Shown: one piece after another, positions 36,401-47,420 of the stretch
Numbering within the stretch: position 1 is the stretch's first letter
Layout of the letters: every line of letters starts with the position of its first letter
Position numbers and translations under genes: made by a program
The notes under the pieces: generated by a model
Databases searched by the model: none
The model's input: the letters and a program-made list of their open reading frames with translations, nothing else
Told to the model about the DNA's origin: nothing
NCBI GenBank assembly: GCA_004794785.1
Contig: SJOL01007155.1
Coordinates: 215,396 to 279,395, forward strand
Source of the DNA: Opisthorchis felineus
Taxonomy: Eukaryota; Platyhelminthes; Trematoda; Opisthorchiida; Opisthorchiidae
Reading direction: 5' to 3'
Length of the DNA stretch: 64,000 nucleotides

Positions 36401-39400
36401 TGCAACAGACGACCTTTACGTAGGTCTTAAAAGTCCGTCTTCATTGGTCTCCGTCTAAGGTCTTATAACAATTTACCTACTCTCAAAGGTCAGCGCAGGA
36501 CATTTTGGCTTAGCCCAGAGAACTCGTCAGACCAATAGTTAACCTAACATCAGTGTGAAATTTGCACAAAACTTTGGAAATCCGAAAAGTAATTTTTCTA
36601 AACAAGCATTCAACAGCCTTCTCTGAGTTTGCATCCTGATATAGACCTAGTGTAACATGATGAATAGAATACCCTACTTTTAAAGATAAGTTTCGGTCAT
36701 CGCTTCAAAACAATCCACCGGAACTAACAAGCGCTTGGTAACTGCATTTGTGGTTGCTTATCTGGTCGATATGTTCAACACATGCTCATTGGAACTATCA
36801 ATTTGCCTCGCTTCATCCGTCTGCACGCGATGCCGACCCCTAAGCTCAGGTATACATCGATGGCTGACAAACATCTGCACTATCAACCAAAAATCACTGT
36901 AGAAGTGGATACCCTATGTGGAAAAGCATTCATTTTGCCTTGAAGTAGCTTTAGGCTTACACCACTGGTACTTGCCAACCCACGCTCTCTTCACCTCGAT
37001 TTGAGAGATAACTTGTATCCTGCCTCCAAGCACCTGATAACTGTAATGTGGCTGGTAGTTCATGCACATCTGCAATGAAATGTTGCAGAGGCCGGTACTT
37101 GGTAAAAATCAGCTTATCTGAAGCATCAAATAGCGCTTATCAGATTAAGGCAGCTGGGAGGTATATGATGCACACCAAACTACTGTCTACCACAAAAAAC
37201 ACCGTTCTTTACTCTAAACCCTGGCAGGCGAAATATTCATTATGAAAGGCAACACGAGATGAAAACGGACTACTGAGTGCTGCGCGAATCCGTGCTGTTC
37301 TGGCTAAAACTCAAATAATTTTTCTTGCACGCTGCTGGAAACGATACAGGATATGGCACATAAACGACCTCAGTGACGAACACGCTGTTACTTGCGAGCT
37401 GAAATGACTAGCTAAAGTCGGAGTGTCGTTTTGCGCTGAGGTTGCGTATGGTAAGGTTCAGAATGGATGTCGAGTCACTCCTGATGGCGTTTTACTCCTA
37501 CGTGGAACCTAGGTGTGTTTATTTCAGTGATTTCGAAAGTGTCGGTTTTGAGCGCAGTTTTCTCGCTACTCATTTATCCAAGCGCGGTGCACCGATTCCC
37601 TGTTTTCAGTTAGGCTAACTCTGGTCTCGAATCGTCTATAGGTTCCTGAATATGTTAATACGCATGTTTTTCATCCTGTTCAAAGAAATATTTCACACGG
37701 TTGAATCAACCAACACATAAGTAATGTAAAAATGGTTATTCAGACACGAAGTGCTTGCAGTAAATGATTAGAGTGATCAGTTCCGAAAGTGTCAGTCAGT
37801 GAATTCATGTGACAACTCAGTGAATTCCGTCTTCTGTTTCATTACGATGTGATCAGCTATAGGCTTGGTCTTGAATGACTGAATAGAGAATCATTCAAAT
37901 ATGAGTTAGTCGAGCCAGTCAGAATACAATTGTTGCGTGCTCCTGACCTTGATCTGAGGAACTAAACCGATACCGGTCATACATGCATGTTGTGCTGCGA
38001 CAAAGATGGTCGTGTGACCACACTTATATATGGCATGTCCAACCAGTCAATGCATCACTCAAAGTCGAAGGTAACAAATAAACACAAATGTGGCTTCAGA
38101 ACATCATTGTATCATATCCGACCTATGTCGCCTTCTTCTGAGTTCTATATAGAACTGGTCTTTATTGAGGACTAATAGGGCCGAAAATGCCAGAAATTGC
38201 TACCAGTATAAAAAATAGGTCCGTGACGGGGAGCCTAAAATCCGAAGTAGCATGCTATTAGAACTACTGAGTCCAACTCACCGCGATCCATGCCTCAAGG
38301 GATTTGCCATTTTGGCGGAAGAACTCCAGCTTGATATCCGCCATATCAACTTCGGCACGGGTAACCACAATGCGAATCAAATGCCTATCACGTGTGCCGG
38401 CACCTTCCATGGATTTCTTCAATTGTTTTGCGAAGTATCCTGGTTTGTTTCGAATACAGCGGGCTGTAAATGAACAAGGGGGAATTGATTAGAATGTGTC
38501 ATATTTTGGGAAATGATTTGCCCTAAAAATCTGCTAGTGCACAGTACCAACCACGTGTACCAATCCGACGGTCGACTGACAAGCCTGTGCGACTTTAGTC
38601 TGCATCGACCCTCAGTGAGGCAGAGATACACGCAACCGGCGTCTCGCTCCAAAATTCAGATGCTGATAGGCGCGATTTCGTTCGATGCTTGGTTGTAAGT
38701 CATCAGTGATCTGGTTCGTAGTGAAAGGTCTGATATTGTTGTTTCAAACATTGTTTCAAACGAAATCAGCAACATCACTCAAAAATAACCAGTGAACTAC
38801 AAGGAAGGGGTGCACAAAAGTTATGTCAAGTGAGTCATACAACGTACGTGACTCGAAAGGAATCATGGTTTCTCACAAAACAGTCCTGAAAGTCCATCTC
38901 CAGTTACTTTTCCTATTGGCAGCAGATGCTGCACCCCTGCACGCTTACCGTCCGAAGATCTCAAACATCATGCGAGGAATATCTGGGGCTGATGCGAGGG
39001 TGGAATGCTTCTCCCTGCACTACTCATCTAGTCTGAGAGATTCATGAGCAAAATAACGGTAACTTGCCCAGCTGACCGCCTGCGCTATCAGCGTCCATTG
39101 TGTACACCTAACTGATGCAGAGGCGAAGTAGGGACGACAGCTGATCTCCGCCTACGCACGTATGGCTAGAGTGGAGAATAGTTACACACCACAGTCTTCA
39201 GCGTATTTACACTTTACCCAACAAAGTCGGCCGTAAAATTTAGACTTAGCTGATGGACTGACAGAGACGAAAACGTGATACTGAACGCGGATAACTTGAA
39301 AACGCCCAATAAAAAACACTAAAACGAATACGATTGGCAAAGTGCGAGACTGTGGGTTTTACGATTTCCTCTTTGATAGTTGTACAATCAGAAGTTTCGG

Positions 39401-42400
39401 AAAATCGGATAAGGTCTGTTTGAGTCATCCACGACAGAAAGGTGGCCCTAGGGTTCATAGGTGCTTCGACATATCGGTCGGGTTCGCCGATCGCTTTTAT
39501 GGCTCTTTCAGAGCATAGTTTAACCTGCAACAGTTAGGGGTAATGATGAGACCGTAGAACTAAAAGTCGCCCGATCAGGTTGCAGCGATTATCGGTTTGG
39601 AAGTGATGAGTCAACGGCGCGGTCGTATGTCCAGTTTGTTTGAAGCCGTATGCAGACATAACGAAAAGTGAAACAGATCATTTATCATTTGTTAGTAGTG
39701 TGCGGAGATTTGGGAATTTTCAATGAAGACTTCGTTCTGAGTGAAGTCAGTTTGTGCGAAAAAGCCTAAAATCACTGTACAGCCGTTTCATACTTACTGG
39801 GAGTCATCGGCAGAGTCTATTTTGCGAAACTTCAAGAAATTTCGAACCCACGACCTCCTAGCTAGTAGTTCGAACACTTAGCTGTTTTATTTATCATTTT
39901 CCCATATCATACTGTAGTTGAGAGATAAAAGTTGCAGAATTTTCTGCTTCAATATTCTTTCCTTTCCGACCTTCTCAGTTTTCCTGGCGAGGTCACATCG
40001 AAATTGCATAGGTGCAGCGTATGTGTTCCAAATTGTCACAGTTAGTCGCTCAGGTCAAACAACCAGATGTGCTGAGTAACTGACTGCTTTCGTTACGTTG
40101 GAATTCCTACAGAATTAATTCAGTTCCTCTTCATTAATACTCTCTTCAAATTCAGTATTCTTTGTTAACGCGTTAACTGTAGACCAGACTAGCGATTTCT
40201 TGATAACCGATAACGATGGCCCCTGTTCACAGGCCTCCTGGTTGATAGTATCACCGTGCTGCGTTGGCAGCGAAGAAAGTCAAGAAAACCATGTAAACTG
40301 TTTGAAACTCGGCCGTTCATTGGTAAATACTCCGTGTTATTTATTGTGCTAACATATCCTTTTGCTCCATTTCATGTGTTTAGGTAAACAGACAAAGATG
40401 GTCTCACACAACACCCAAATTAACACTCACTTGGGTAACACCAGAGTGATCTTGAAGTACCCAGAATGGCTAAATCAGAGTTCAATTTGGTTAACAGAAC
40501 CACAAAAGGTCGGATATGTTTAAAGAACAAAACAGGGCACGGCCGTACTGAACAAACGGATGATACAAAGTGGGTTTGATGGTGGTCCACAAGTGATAAC
40601 AAAGCCAGGAGCATAAAACAGTTCAAAGGCGAACTTCAAAGGGTAGAATATTGCGTGCATTGAACTGTATTTGAGTTTAAGACCCCAGATAAGTACAGAA
40701 CCCGCCGCCTCTGTTTCAGCAGAGATTTCATCCCTCAAATGAGATCAATCTATTCATCACCCGAAGAGCCAGTCAATAAGTTTTTGAATGATTGAGTGAC
40801 GCTGTATCCTACCGAATTGTGAGTTACACTGCTGGCCAGCCACTTGTGGTTGGACAGTGTAGTCTTCAACTACTAGCGGAGAGGTCGCCGGTTCGAACCT
40901 CTCTAGAGATGTGGGGGAAGTACACCACTGGTGAGTCCCAACAGGGTTGGAACGGCTGCGCACTGCTTTCCAGCTTATCACCGTGAATTAACTTCATCCG
41001 TAGGGTGAAATTTCCACTGAAATTCCGAACTCCAATCATGCCACCGTCAAACGTCCGTAATTTACAGTAATGCCATATTTCCACCACCTATTGACTGAAG
41101 CTCTTCAAATGTTGAATGCATATACTCAGATCCAAATCACTGCTGTACATGTACGATTTTTTTGTATATGTCCCAGGGATGGTTGCGGTCGGTTTCATGA
41201 TTTTTAGATGCAAACAGCAAATCAAGTAAAGTCGAATAAACCTTGTTCACTTCAGTAGGCACCGAGTGCAAACTTACTAACAGCAAGGAAAGCTTGCAAG
41301 AGATCCCCACTCAGTTCCGACTTGAGAGCATCCTCCAGGTCCTTCTTGCTCACAGAGGCATAAGCATTGATCACAGCTCGAACATGGGCCTCAGATTTCG
41401 AGACCAAAATCCGATTGAAACTGAAACAACAATAAGTATGCGCTAATCAGGGCAAACCGTCCTGGAACAGTCATGTTTGACAAAAAGCAGGTAAAATACA
41501 ACACTATTCCTAAGGGCTAACGGATTTCCGTTTTACTTTGGAATAGAAACGCCAGTAAGAAAAAAATTGAAAACATGACCACTACGGAAAAAGCGATGAA
41601 TACATTTGAAGAAAAAACAAAAACTCAAGAGAACAGGAAATTTTTACAGTATAGAGCGAAGTAAGCACATGTTAGGTTCACAAGTTCGATTCTAAAAAAA
41701 TGCCTTTCAGTTCAGTAGGTGAGCAAGATAGGGGAGCAAAGAAGTTTTATATGCAAGCGTTCTTGCGTATTAGTGAACACCGGAGATGCGCAGAGGAAAC
41801 TTCGAGAACCATATCTTCGTGCAACAGGTAGAGAACGTCTACCAGGATTTTTGGAAAGACCTGTACATACATTACTGTCTTCGAACCAAGGGATCCATCA
41901 GGATGATAGAGTGTTTCTAGAGGCTGATAAAAGCCGGGTGCATTGGTTTGTGATTATCCATTCCTTTTCCATTGAATCACCAAAAATGACATCAGGCGTA
42001 ATGTGCGAAATTTCTCATAAGGCGAAATGCGTTGTCTGGGTAAGAAAAGCGTCGTATAGAACAGCACAATCTGCACATCTTAAGGGAGAATTTTTCAATG
42101 TGTCTGTGTCATATCATGACACAAGAGATCATAACACCAAGATATTTCGTACGTTTAACTCGAGGAAGCGGGTAATCGCTGACAGCAGCTTGACCGAGAA
42201 TAAGAGAACTATTCCGACAAACCCCTGTTGAGCACATTTGTATGGGTCAAGGTGAAAAGCGAGATTTTGCGTGCATAAATATGTGGCTGTTGTGTCGTGC
42301 TTGGATTAGTGAGTGTACATTGCTTCCAACTCACTCTGTGTCATCTACATAGTTGATCAAGTCTCAAGTGACTATGGACAGCTGCCTGATGCGTACCAAG

Positions 42401-45400
42401 CTTGATAGCAAGAAACTTCAACACCCTGTCGTCAGTTTGCATAGTCTTTTTGGTCGACAAAGTAGCTGACCTAAGAGGGACAGAAGAGTTCTTCCGGTTT
42501 CAGCCTCGGAAACTTTTTGAAGTAAACAAAGCAAACAAAAAGAATATCACAAACAAGAGATTCAGTTGATTCTTCCGTGGAAACCAAACTGAGATGCAAG
42601 TGAGTGTATTGGTCAAACGAAAAGACAGTTTTTCCTGGCGTCCACAGCTTTCAGAATTGTGTAACAGGGGCAAGCTACATTGTTGGTAGTCGATCTCCGC
42701 ACCTTGTCTACAAATTAGACGATATCACCAGGGGGTCAAAGAGCAGCTTGCCAAACAACCTAATCAACAATGGGTTAAATAAAGTGGGAAGGACTAACGG
42801 TGGGCCGCCAGGCTTCAGACGTAGCATCTACTCTGGTTACCTAAAATCCGTCACGAATTATGGATTTGTATAGGACAAAAGTGGACGGCAAACACAGTGA
42901 AACAGAGAGTTCTGAAACACAGCAATCAAACACCAACAGGGATAAATTGTCAGGCCCACCTGTTTTGTCTGAGCAGACTTTTAGCAATTCCAGTTTAATT
43001 CCCTAGCATAGGACGTCGCTGGCTAGATATTCATGTCATGTGGCGGCGTTCATTTATCCGAATGGACGGAATAGAACCGTTTGGGACAAAACTTTTATCG
43101 AGTTAATTGAGGTCTGTGCCATTGGTGACTTGTCTGCTTTTCATACAGAGAAAGAGCCGTAAATAGAAGAAAACTTAAAGGCGTTTTTCGCGATCTATGC
43201 CAACTAAAAGCCGAAATGAGCGACGCTGATGTAACCAGCTTAAGGTTGAAGGACACAACTGTTTTGGGTTGAATAACGCAGTACGTACAATGTTGCGGGA
43301 TGAGTCTATTTCGTAAATCTCATCCCCTCTGGAAGATACAAACAATATCGTGTAACATACGAGTATGAATCAACAATTGCAAATAAGGCATTACGAAAGT
43401 ATACAGTTGGATATCGGATACTGAGAATGTAAAGGAAGCTGGAAAGATATGTACCAAGGCATTGACTCCCTTTTGAGATAAATACCAAAATGCAAAATTA
43501 CCCTCCTCCGATCCTGATTTTTAAGGAAAGTATCCCGCAAAAGAGGACCCTTGGCGCAAAATTTTAATACAGCGGATTTTCTTTTGACGCGAATTCGCCT
43601 AACATGACTACCATGATATGATTACGTCAAAACTTTATTGTTCAGCGAGCCGGATAGATAGTGGGACACCAGAACGGCCTGCAACAAGTTACTCGCGGCA
43701 CAACAGTCACTAAATGAAGAGCTTGTCCTTATATAACCTATGCTATTCACCAAAAAGTGCACGCAAGCCACTCATCATTGGCATACGCGCTTGAAAATGC
43801 GTTCCATCTAGATTTGGACACGTAGCTGATCGTCTCCGTTATTTGACTAATGCGCCGAATGTCTTCTTAAAGTATTATTTTTACTGATGAAACGGCACGT
43901 TTGCGAAATTTTCCAGACAGGAGCCTGCAGCCAATGTCGACGGCGCTTATGCAAATATTCGAACCCAGGTAGTCGAAGCGGAGGCGATGTTGGCTCCTGG
44001 GCTGCCCGGTTATGTCACGCCAAGCGGCTTGTACATTCGAATTTCTGGCCCTTAAACATACCAGGATACACCTATTATTTGTCCAATCAATTGAACCAAC
44101 CTAGGCTACTGTGTACATTCTAGTCCTGCAGACTAACTCAGCTTTATCACATAAGGTCACATCGCACCTTGATACACAAAAATTGCAGTGAAACCACATA
44201 GTATCGTGCACCAAAGCCGTATTTTTGTGTCTGTGTTCACAGATTCGGACTTTTGCTGAGATGAGCCCCTAAGGACTGAGTGCCCCAGCTATTCGACGCA
44301 AGTTTTGGTGAATCAAAACGAAAGGTTGCCTGTCATCATTCGAGCCTTGAAAGACAGCTGTAATTGTAGTAGGAATTTTAAGGTGGCACTCAAGCTCCAC
44401 CGAAGTAACACAGCAGCTGATCTGGTCAACGTATCGATATAAACTACCTCAATCCGTTCCAGTGGTCAAGGACCAACGCTCGACAACACAGATCAATGCG
44501 TAGCTGTTAGGTGCCTTGCTACATGGCCTCAAAAGAAAGAGTGCAGCAAGGGAGCCTTACGCGAAATCGAAAAATAATCTGGGTTAGAGCGACCGACCAA
44601 AGCATATGACGTCCAAAAAGTGACCATCCAGTTATGTTGCAAAACAATGGTGCCTACTTGTTAATAAAAACTATTATATAAAGTTCCCTGGGCAGTCTTG
44701 TAACGCCAGACACCACACCTTTTGAAGGCACGATGAAAAAGACCACTGTCGCTATCAGGCTTATGTGGAAAATTATAAAGATCATTAGGGGCCCTTAGAA
44801 CCCTTTTCCGTAATCACATCAGACAGATTTTGGAGTATGGGAAACCCGTTACATTCCCATCCACCAAAAGGGAAGTCTGGATGTCAAAATTAGAACATCC
44901 CGACCTATTGTGAAGGCTACTTTTTTCACTTTGGTACTAGGTGAATACCAACGAAGGATACGGCACAACACACTTGGTGAGGAATTCCTGAAACACTATA
45001 CACTAGCCGACGGCTAAATCTCACGTAAGCTGTGTACGTTCAGAAGTCGATGTGTGAACCTTTAGAGTACTCTGTTGTTAAGGGTAGTTATCCCATTTAA
45101 CAGTCTATCGGAGGAATTAGTACCACGGATTCTGGGAAGATGTCAAGGAGAAGCTTGACAACCATATCAAAACGAAAATCACACGCTACCTGTCACTTTT
45201 GCTGTTCGTCATATCCCGCTATGGAGACTAACCACTGCTGAGGACGACCTCATACTGGTTGACCGGGAAGTGAAGGGGCTTAAAAGATATCTTTCACCAC
45301 TGACTGACTGACTGACTGACTGAGGAAGAAGCGGCTGAGTAACCACTCCATCTCAAGCTGTAGAAAGTTCCTGCCCAGATATACGGACACGTTTGACCTT

Positions 45401-47288
45401 AATGGTTCCAGTGAGGTCGACTTTTTCCTGGTCGTTCCAGTTCTGACAAAGGTTCATCACCGTGGCTCGCAGATGATGTTAATGAATCTGATGAACTCTT
45501 GAAAGAATGCTTTGTTTGACCCAACCGGTATTACAGAATTGCAGCATCAGTAAACGACATTCAGTAAGTGTGAGTATTGGCCCCTAATACTTTACGGCTG
45601 ATGAGGTCCGAGTGAAACTGGCTGAAGAATGAAACAAACAACATAGAACAGAGACTTTGTGTTCGGTGGACCCGAATCCAATTCAGCGATAAGTCCCTAC
45701 ACGACAGAACGAATTTGAGGTTCCCTAGCGAACAAGAATATCAAAACCGATTTACGAATTCTGTATGGGTGCCGACATGCAGCTTGGACCATAAGTGGAA
45801 TAAATATCTCCATTACAGTATCTCCTGTCCTAGCTAGTTTGGAATGAAAGTGGCTGAAGCCAGATATTCAGCATGAATTGATGGATATCATCCAAAAAGA
45901 TAGGTCCAAGGACATACCATGACTCATCCGTTCCCAGTTGTTTTTCTCCTGCTTTGTACAAGGCTTGGGCATCAGCTTGAACAGCTTGCATGTCGACATG
46001 AGTACTCTCATCACGATTACCCTGTACCAAGCTGACTAGAATACGTTTGAAGTGCCCGTGAGTTTCACTCATTATATCTTTCTCCAAGTTTCGACCCTTG
46101 AAGACTGAAGGGAGAGAGATATACCAAAGAGGCTTCAGAAAAGAGTTGGAAAAGGAGCATTTCATATAGTCATGGAAACCAGACGTGCTCTGTTTGGTCA
46201 ATGAGAAAATCATTGACCGTTGGTATACAATGCATTGCATCTTTTCATTGGTAGGTGACACTGTACACTATACAGAACTAGTTTGATAGCAACGGGAAAA
46301 ATGCCCCCTACTGGAGCCCCGTAGAAGTATACACCATAAACAGAGCTAAATTTTACACTTCTAACTGGTAAAAAGAACACCATGACTTACTTTTGCTGTA
46401 AATCTCCCTGATTCTGAGGATCTGAGCGTTACTGCGGGAACAAAGGATTTCGATCAGTGTTTGCTCGTCAGTTCCTGCTCCTTCCATAGCCCGACGCAAT
46501 TCCCGAGCGTCCAATTCATCCAACGAGTAGCACATCGCCACGATCACGTCCTCGAAATGACCAGTAAGCTCGGATTTGAGTTCGCGAATTAGGTCCTTGC
46601 CATACATCGTCTTGAACTTATTCACGATCTGTACGCGTTGGTCTGCTGTCCGATGGGCCAGAACATCAATGATGGCTTTTTCGTCGGTTCCCAGCCCCTT
46701 CATGGCTTTACGAAGTTTTTCACAATCTTCCTCTGGTTTGAAGTATGGGTAGGGTTTCAGAGTAGGATTGGGCTAAATAGAACACGGAGTGGACGTGGTC
46801 AGAAGCGCGATGGCCGCCAGAACATTAGCAATTGAAATTAAATAAAATAAAATAAGGAATTTTAACTAAAACGGTCAACTCACACGCGGTGCTGTACCCA
46901 CAGGAGGCGTACCTTGAATGGCGCCACCCATTGGAGAATATGCTGGCTGAGACTGATAGCTTTGCTGCTGGTGTCCCTGTTGTGGTTGACCAGGATAGCC
47001 GGACTGAGCATAACCTGGGTGTCCAGGCTGAGGCTGGCCTGGATACCCTAGTTGGGCCGGGTAGCCGGGCTGAGTTTGGCCTGGATATCCTGGTTGTGTT
47101 GGGCCTCCGGGCTGGAATTGACCTGGATGGCTTGGTTGAGCTGGATAACCTGGTTGCTGTTGGTCGTAAGGCGTGCCTGAGGGGTAACCAGGTGCGGGTG
47201 GATACCCAGGTGTCATATTGGGTGGGTAACCCGGACCTTGAGAGGGCGGGCCACCAAGATTCCAAGCGCTTAGGTCACTCGGGTACAT
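33387..47288 (-). CDS. Annexin with Pro/Gly/Gln-rich N-terminal tail, copy 2 (complete)
   Basis: This is a calcium-dependent phospholipid-binding protein of the annexin family. Exons in translation order are 47288-46884, 46772-46391, 46104-45918, 41420-41278, 38463-38282 and 33437-33387, summing to 1350 nt, or 449 residues plus stop, with every junction in phase. The start ATG has an in-frame TAA 13 codons upstream. Residues 1-135 are a PGYP/GQPQ tail; four repeats follow. Calcium loops are GLGTDE (161-166), GAGTDE (233-238) and QLGTDE (318-323), with cap residues Glu203, Glu276 and Glu360. Repeat 4 has GAGTRD (393-398), where Arg replaces the usual Asp or Lys, and keeps the acidic cap in DDTSGDY (434-440). 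Length and architecture fit annexin A7 or A11 (about 466-505 residues). Introns 3, 4 and 5 are 4.5, 2.8 and 4.8 kb; introns 1 and 2 are 111 and 286 bp. Confidence 0.94.
33438..38281 (-). other. Intron 5 of annexin copy 2
   Basis: This 4.8-kb intron contains a solo-LTR-like element at 34884-35277 inserted antisense to the gene. No extra exon was identified in it. Confidence 0.8.
34884..35277 (+). mobile_element. Solo-LTR-like element, copy A
   Basis: This 394-bp element runs from TATCAGG to ATATAACA and is flanked by a perfect 5-bp duplication, ATTAG (34879-34883 and 35278-35282). It holds 2.5 copies of an 80-bp tandem unit starting at 34961, 35041 and 35121, a CRE-type palindrome TGACGTCA at 34960-34967 and an AATAAA signal downstream of the units. 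Copy B at 57728 has the same length and differs at about 11 positions. The ends are not the usual TG...CA at the left side and no internal retrotransposon genes are attached, so 'solo LTR' is the best fit, not a certainty. Confidence 0.7.
38282..38463 (-). CDS. Annexin copy 2, exon 5 (repeat 4)
   Basis: This 182-nt exon reads [20 protein letters not shown], then [20 protein letters not shown] and ends GKSLEAWIA in phase 0 at GTGAGT. It is the typical fourth annexin repeat without its last helix. Confidence 0.93.
39700..39890 (-). repeat. R2 tRNA-derived SINE copy
   Basis: On the minus strand a B box (gtgggttcgaaatttc) is followed by the R2 body (gactcccagtaagtatgaaa, cggctgtacagtga) and the tail (ccaaatctccgcacac). 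The A box is degenerate. The copy lies in sense orientation within intron 4 of the annexin. Confidence 0.7.
40815..41025 (+). repeat. R2 tRNA-derived SINE copy with good B box
   Basis: An A-box-like TGGTTGGACAG (40847-40857) and a perfect B box GGTTCGAACC (40890-40899) have starts 43 nt apart, as in the copy at 9219-9273. The body continues with gagtcccaacagggttggaa, ctgcgcactgctttccagct and the cattcgtagggtgaaat-type end. Confidence 0.7.
41278..41420 (-). CDS. Annexin copy 2, exon 4
   Basis: This 143-nt exon encodes [20 protein letters not shown] and [15 protein letters not shown]. It is separated from exon 3 by 4.5 kb. Acceptor TTTCAG and donor GTAAGT are canonical. Confidence 0.93.
41719..42231 (+). 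CDS. Unassigned 170-codon open frame, antisense within annexin intron 3
   Basis: The frame reads [16 protein letters not shown] at its start and contains FIIHSF-like and [11 protein letters not shown] stretches, with no domain I recognise. Its 3' third overlaps R3 repeat sequence shared with 13905-14000, which favours a decayed mobile element over a host gene. No splice partners or promoter were seen. Confidence 0.15.
   Translation: MSKIGEQRSFICKRSCVLVNTGDAQRKLREPYLRATGRERLPGFLERPVHTLLSSNQGIHQDDRVFLEADKSRVHWFVIIHSFSIESPKMTSGVMCEISHKAKCVVWVRKASYRTAQSAHLKGEFFNVSVSYHDTRDHNTKIFRTFNSRKRVIADSSLTENKRTIPTNPC
42100..42200 (+). repeat. R3 dispersed repeat, copy 2
   Basis: It shares cataacaccaagatatt and agcgggtaatcgctga, in the same order, with the copy at 13905-14000. 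Confidence 0.55.
42536..42610 (-). repeat. R1 repeat, 3' module fragment
   Basis: The stretch agaatatcacaaacaagaga, then ttcagttgattcttccg and aaaccaaactgagatgcaag, matches the R1 end module. Confidence 0.6.
45301..45323. repeat. TGAC microsatellite
   Basis: Five perfect TGAC units followed by TGA, in intron 3 of annexin copy 2. Confidence 0.95.
45918..46104 (-). CDS. Annexin copy 2, exon 3
   Basis: This 187-nt exon encodes [20 protein letters not shown] through [10 protein letters not shown]. The donor is GTATGT, less canonical than in copy 1. The split codon formed with exon 4 is Cys325, where copy 1 has Thr. Confidence 0.93.
46391..46772 (-). CDS. Annexin copy 2, exon 2 (repeats 1 and 2)
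   Basis: This 382-nt exon begins PNPTLKPYP after TTTAG and ends in phase 1 at GTAAGT. It contains [20 protein letters not shown] and [20 protein letters not shown], the most conserved part of the family. Confidence 0.95.
46884..47288 (-). CDS. Annexin copy 2, exon 1 (tail, 135 codons)
   Basis: The exon encodes [15 protein letters not shown] and then repeated [10 protein letters not shown] and YPGQ units, ending GTAPR in phase 0 at GTGAGT. The composition (Pro, Gly, Gln, Tyr) is that of a prion-like or ALG-2-binding annexin tail. The reverse strand also has a long open frame here; it is a shadow of the repeats. Confidence 0.93.
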
Positions 47289-47359
47289 TTCACTAGTTTC
47301 GGTTGTTGCACCGACTGCGCACCATTATAGGTTTCATTTTCGCCGCACACGCACTGTCT

Positions 47360-47420
47360 ATTGGTAGGTGGCACGGCGTTTCATGCATCGATTCAATTCA
47401 ACCTTGTAATTCTGACCAAT
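47360..47420 (-). promoter_or_regulatory. Paired CCAAT boxes upstream of annexin copy 2
   Basis: ATTGG at 47360-47364 (context tgtctattggt) and CCAAT at 47416-47420 (context tgaccaatca) lie 72 and about 128 bp before the ATG. The contexts and the 56-bp spacing match those before annexin copy 1, so they were probably inherited from the ancestral promoter and retained. Confidence 0.6.

Larger units (their letters stand above)
38464..41277 (-). other. Intron 4 of annexin copy 2
   Basis: This 2.8-kb intron contains two R2 SINE copies (39700-39890 and 40815-41025) and no recognised exon. Confidence 0.85.
41421..45917 (-). other. Intron 3 of annexin copy 2
   Basis: This 4.5-kb intron carries the R3 and R1 fragments and the 170-codon frame listed below, and a (TGAC)5 microsatellite. 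No annexin exon is expected or seen here. Confidence 0.8.

Noticed and set aside
39246..39530. Minus-strand frame in annexin intron 4, considered as an alternative exon
   Set aside because: It has an acceptor-like site, but the residues do not resemble any annexin repeat and the repeat 3 to repeat 4 join is complete without it.
46889..47296. Plus-strand 135-codon frame opposite annexin copy 2 exon 1
   Set aside because: Same reason: the tail repeats leave the reverse strand open, and the minus-strand frame splices correctly into the annexin core.
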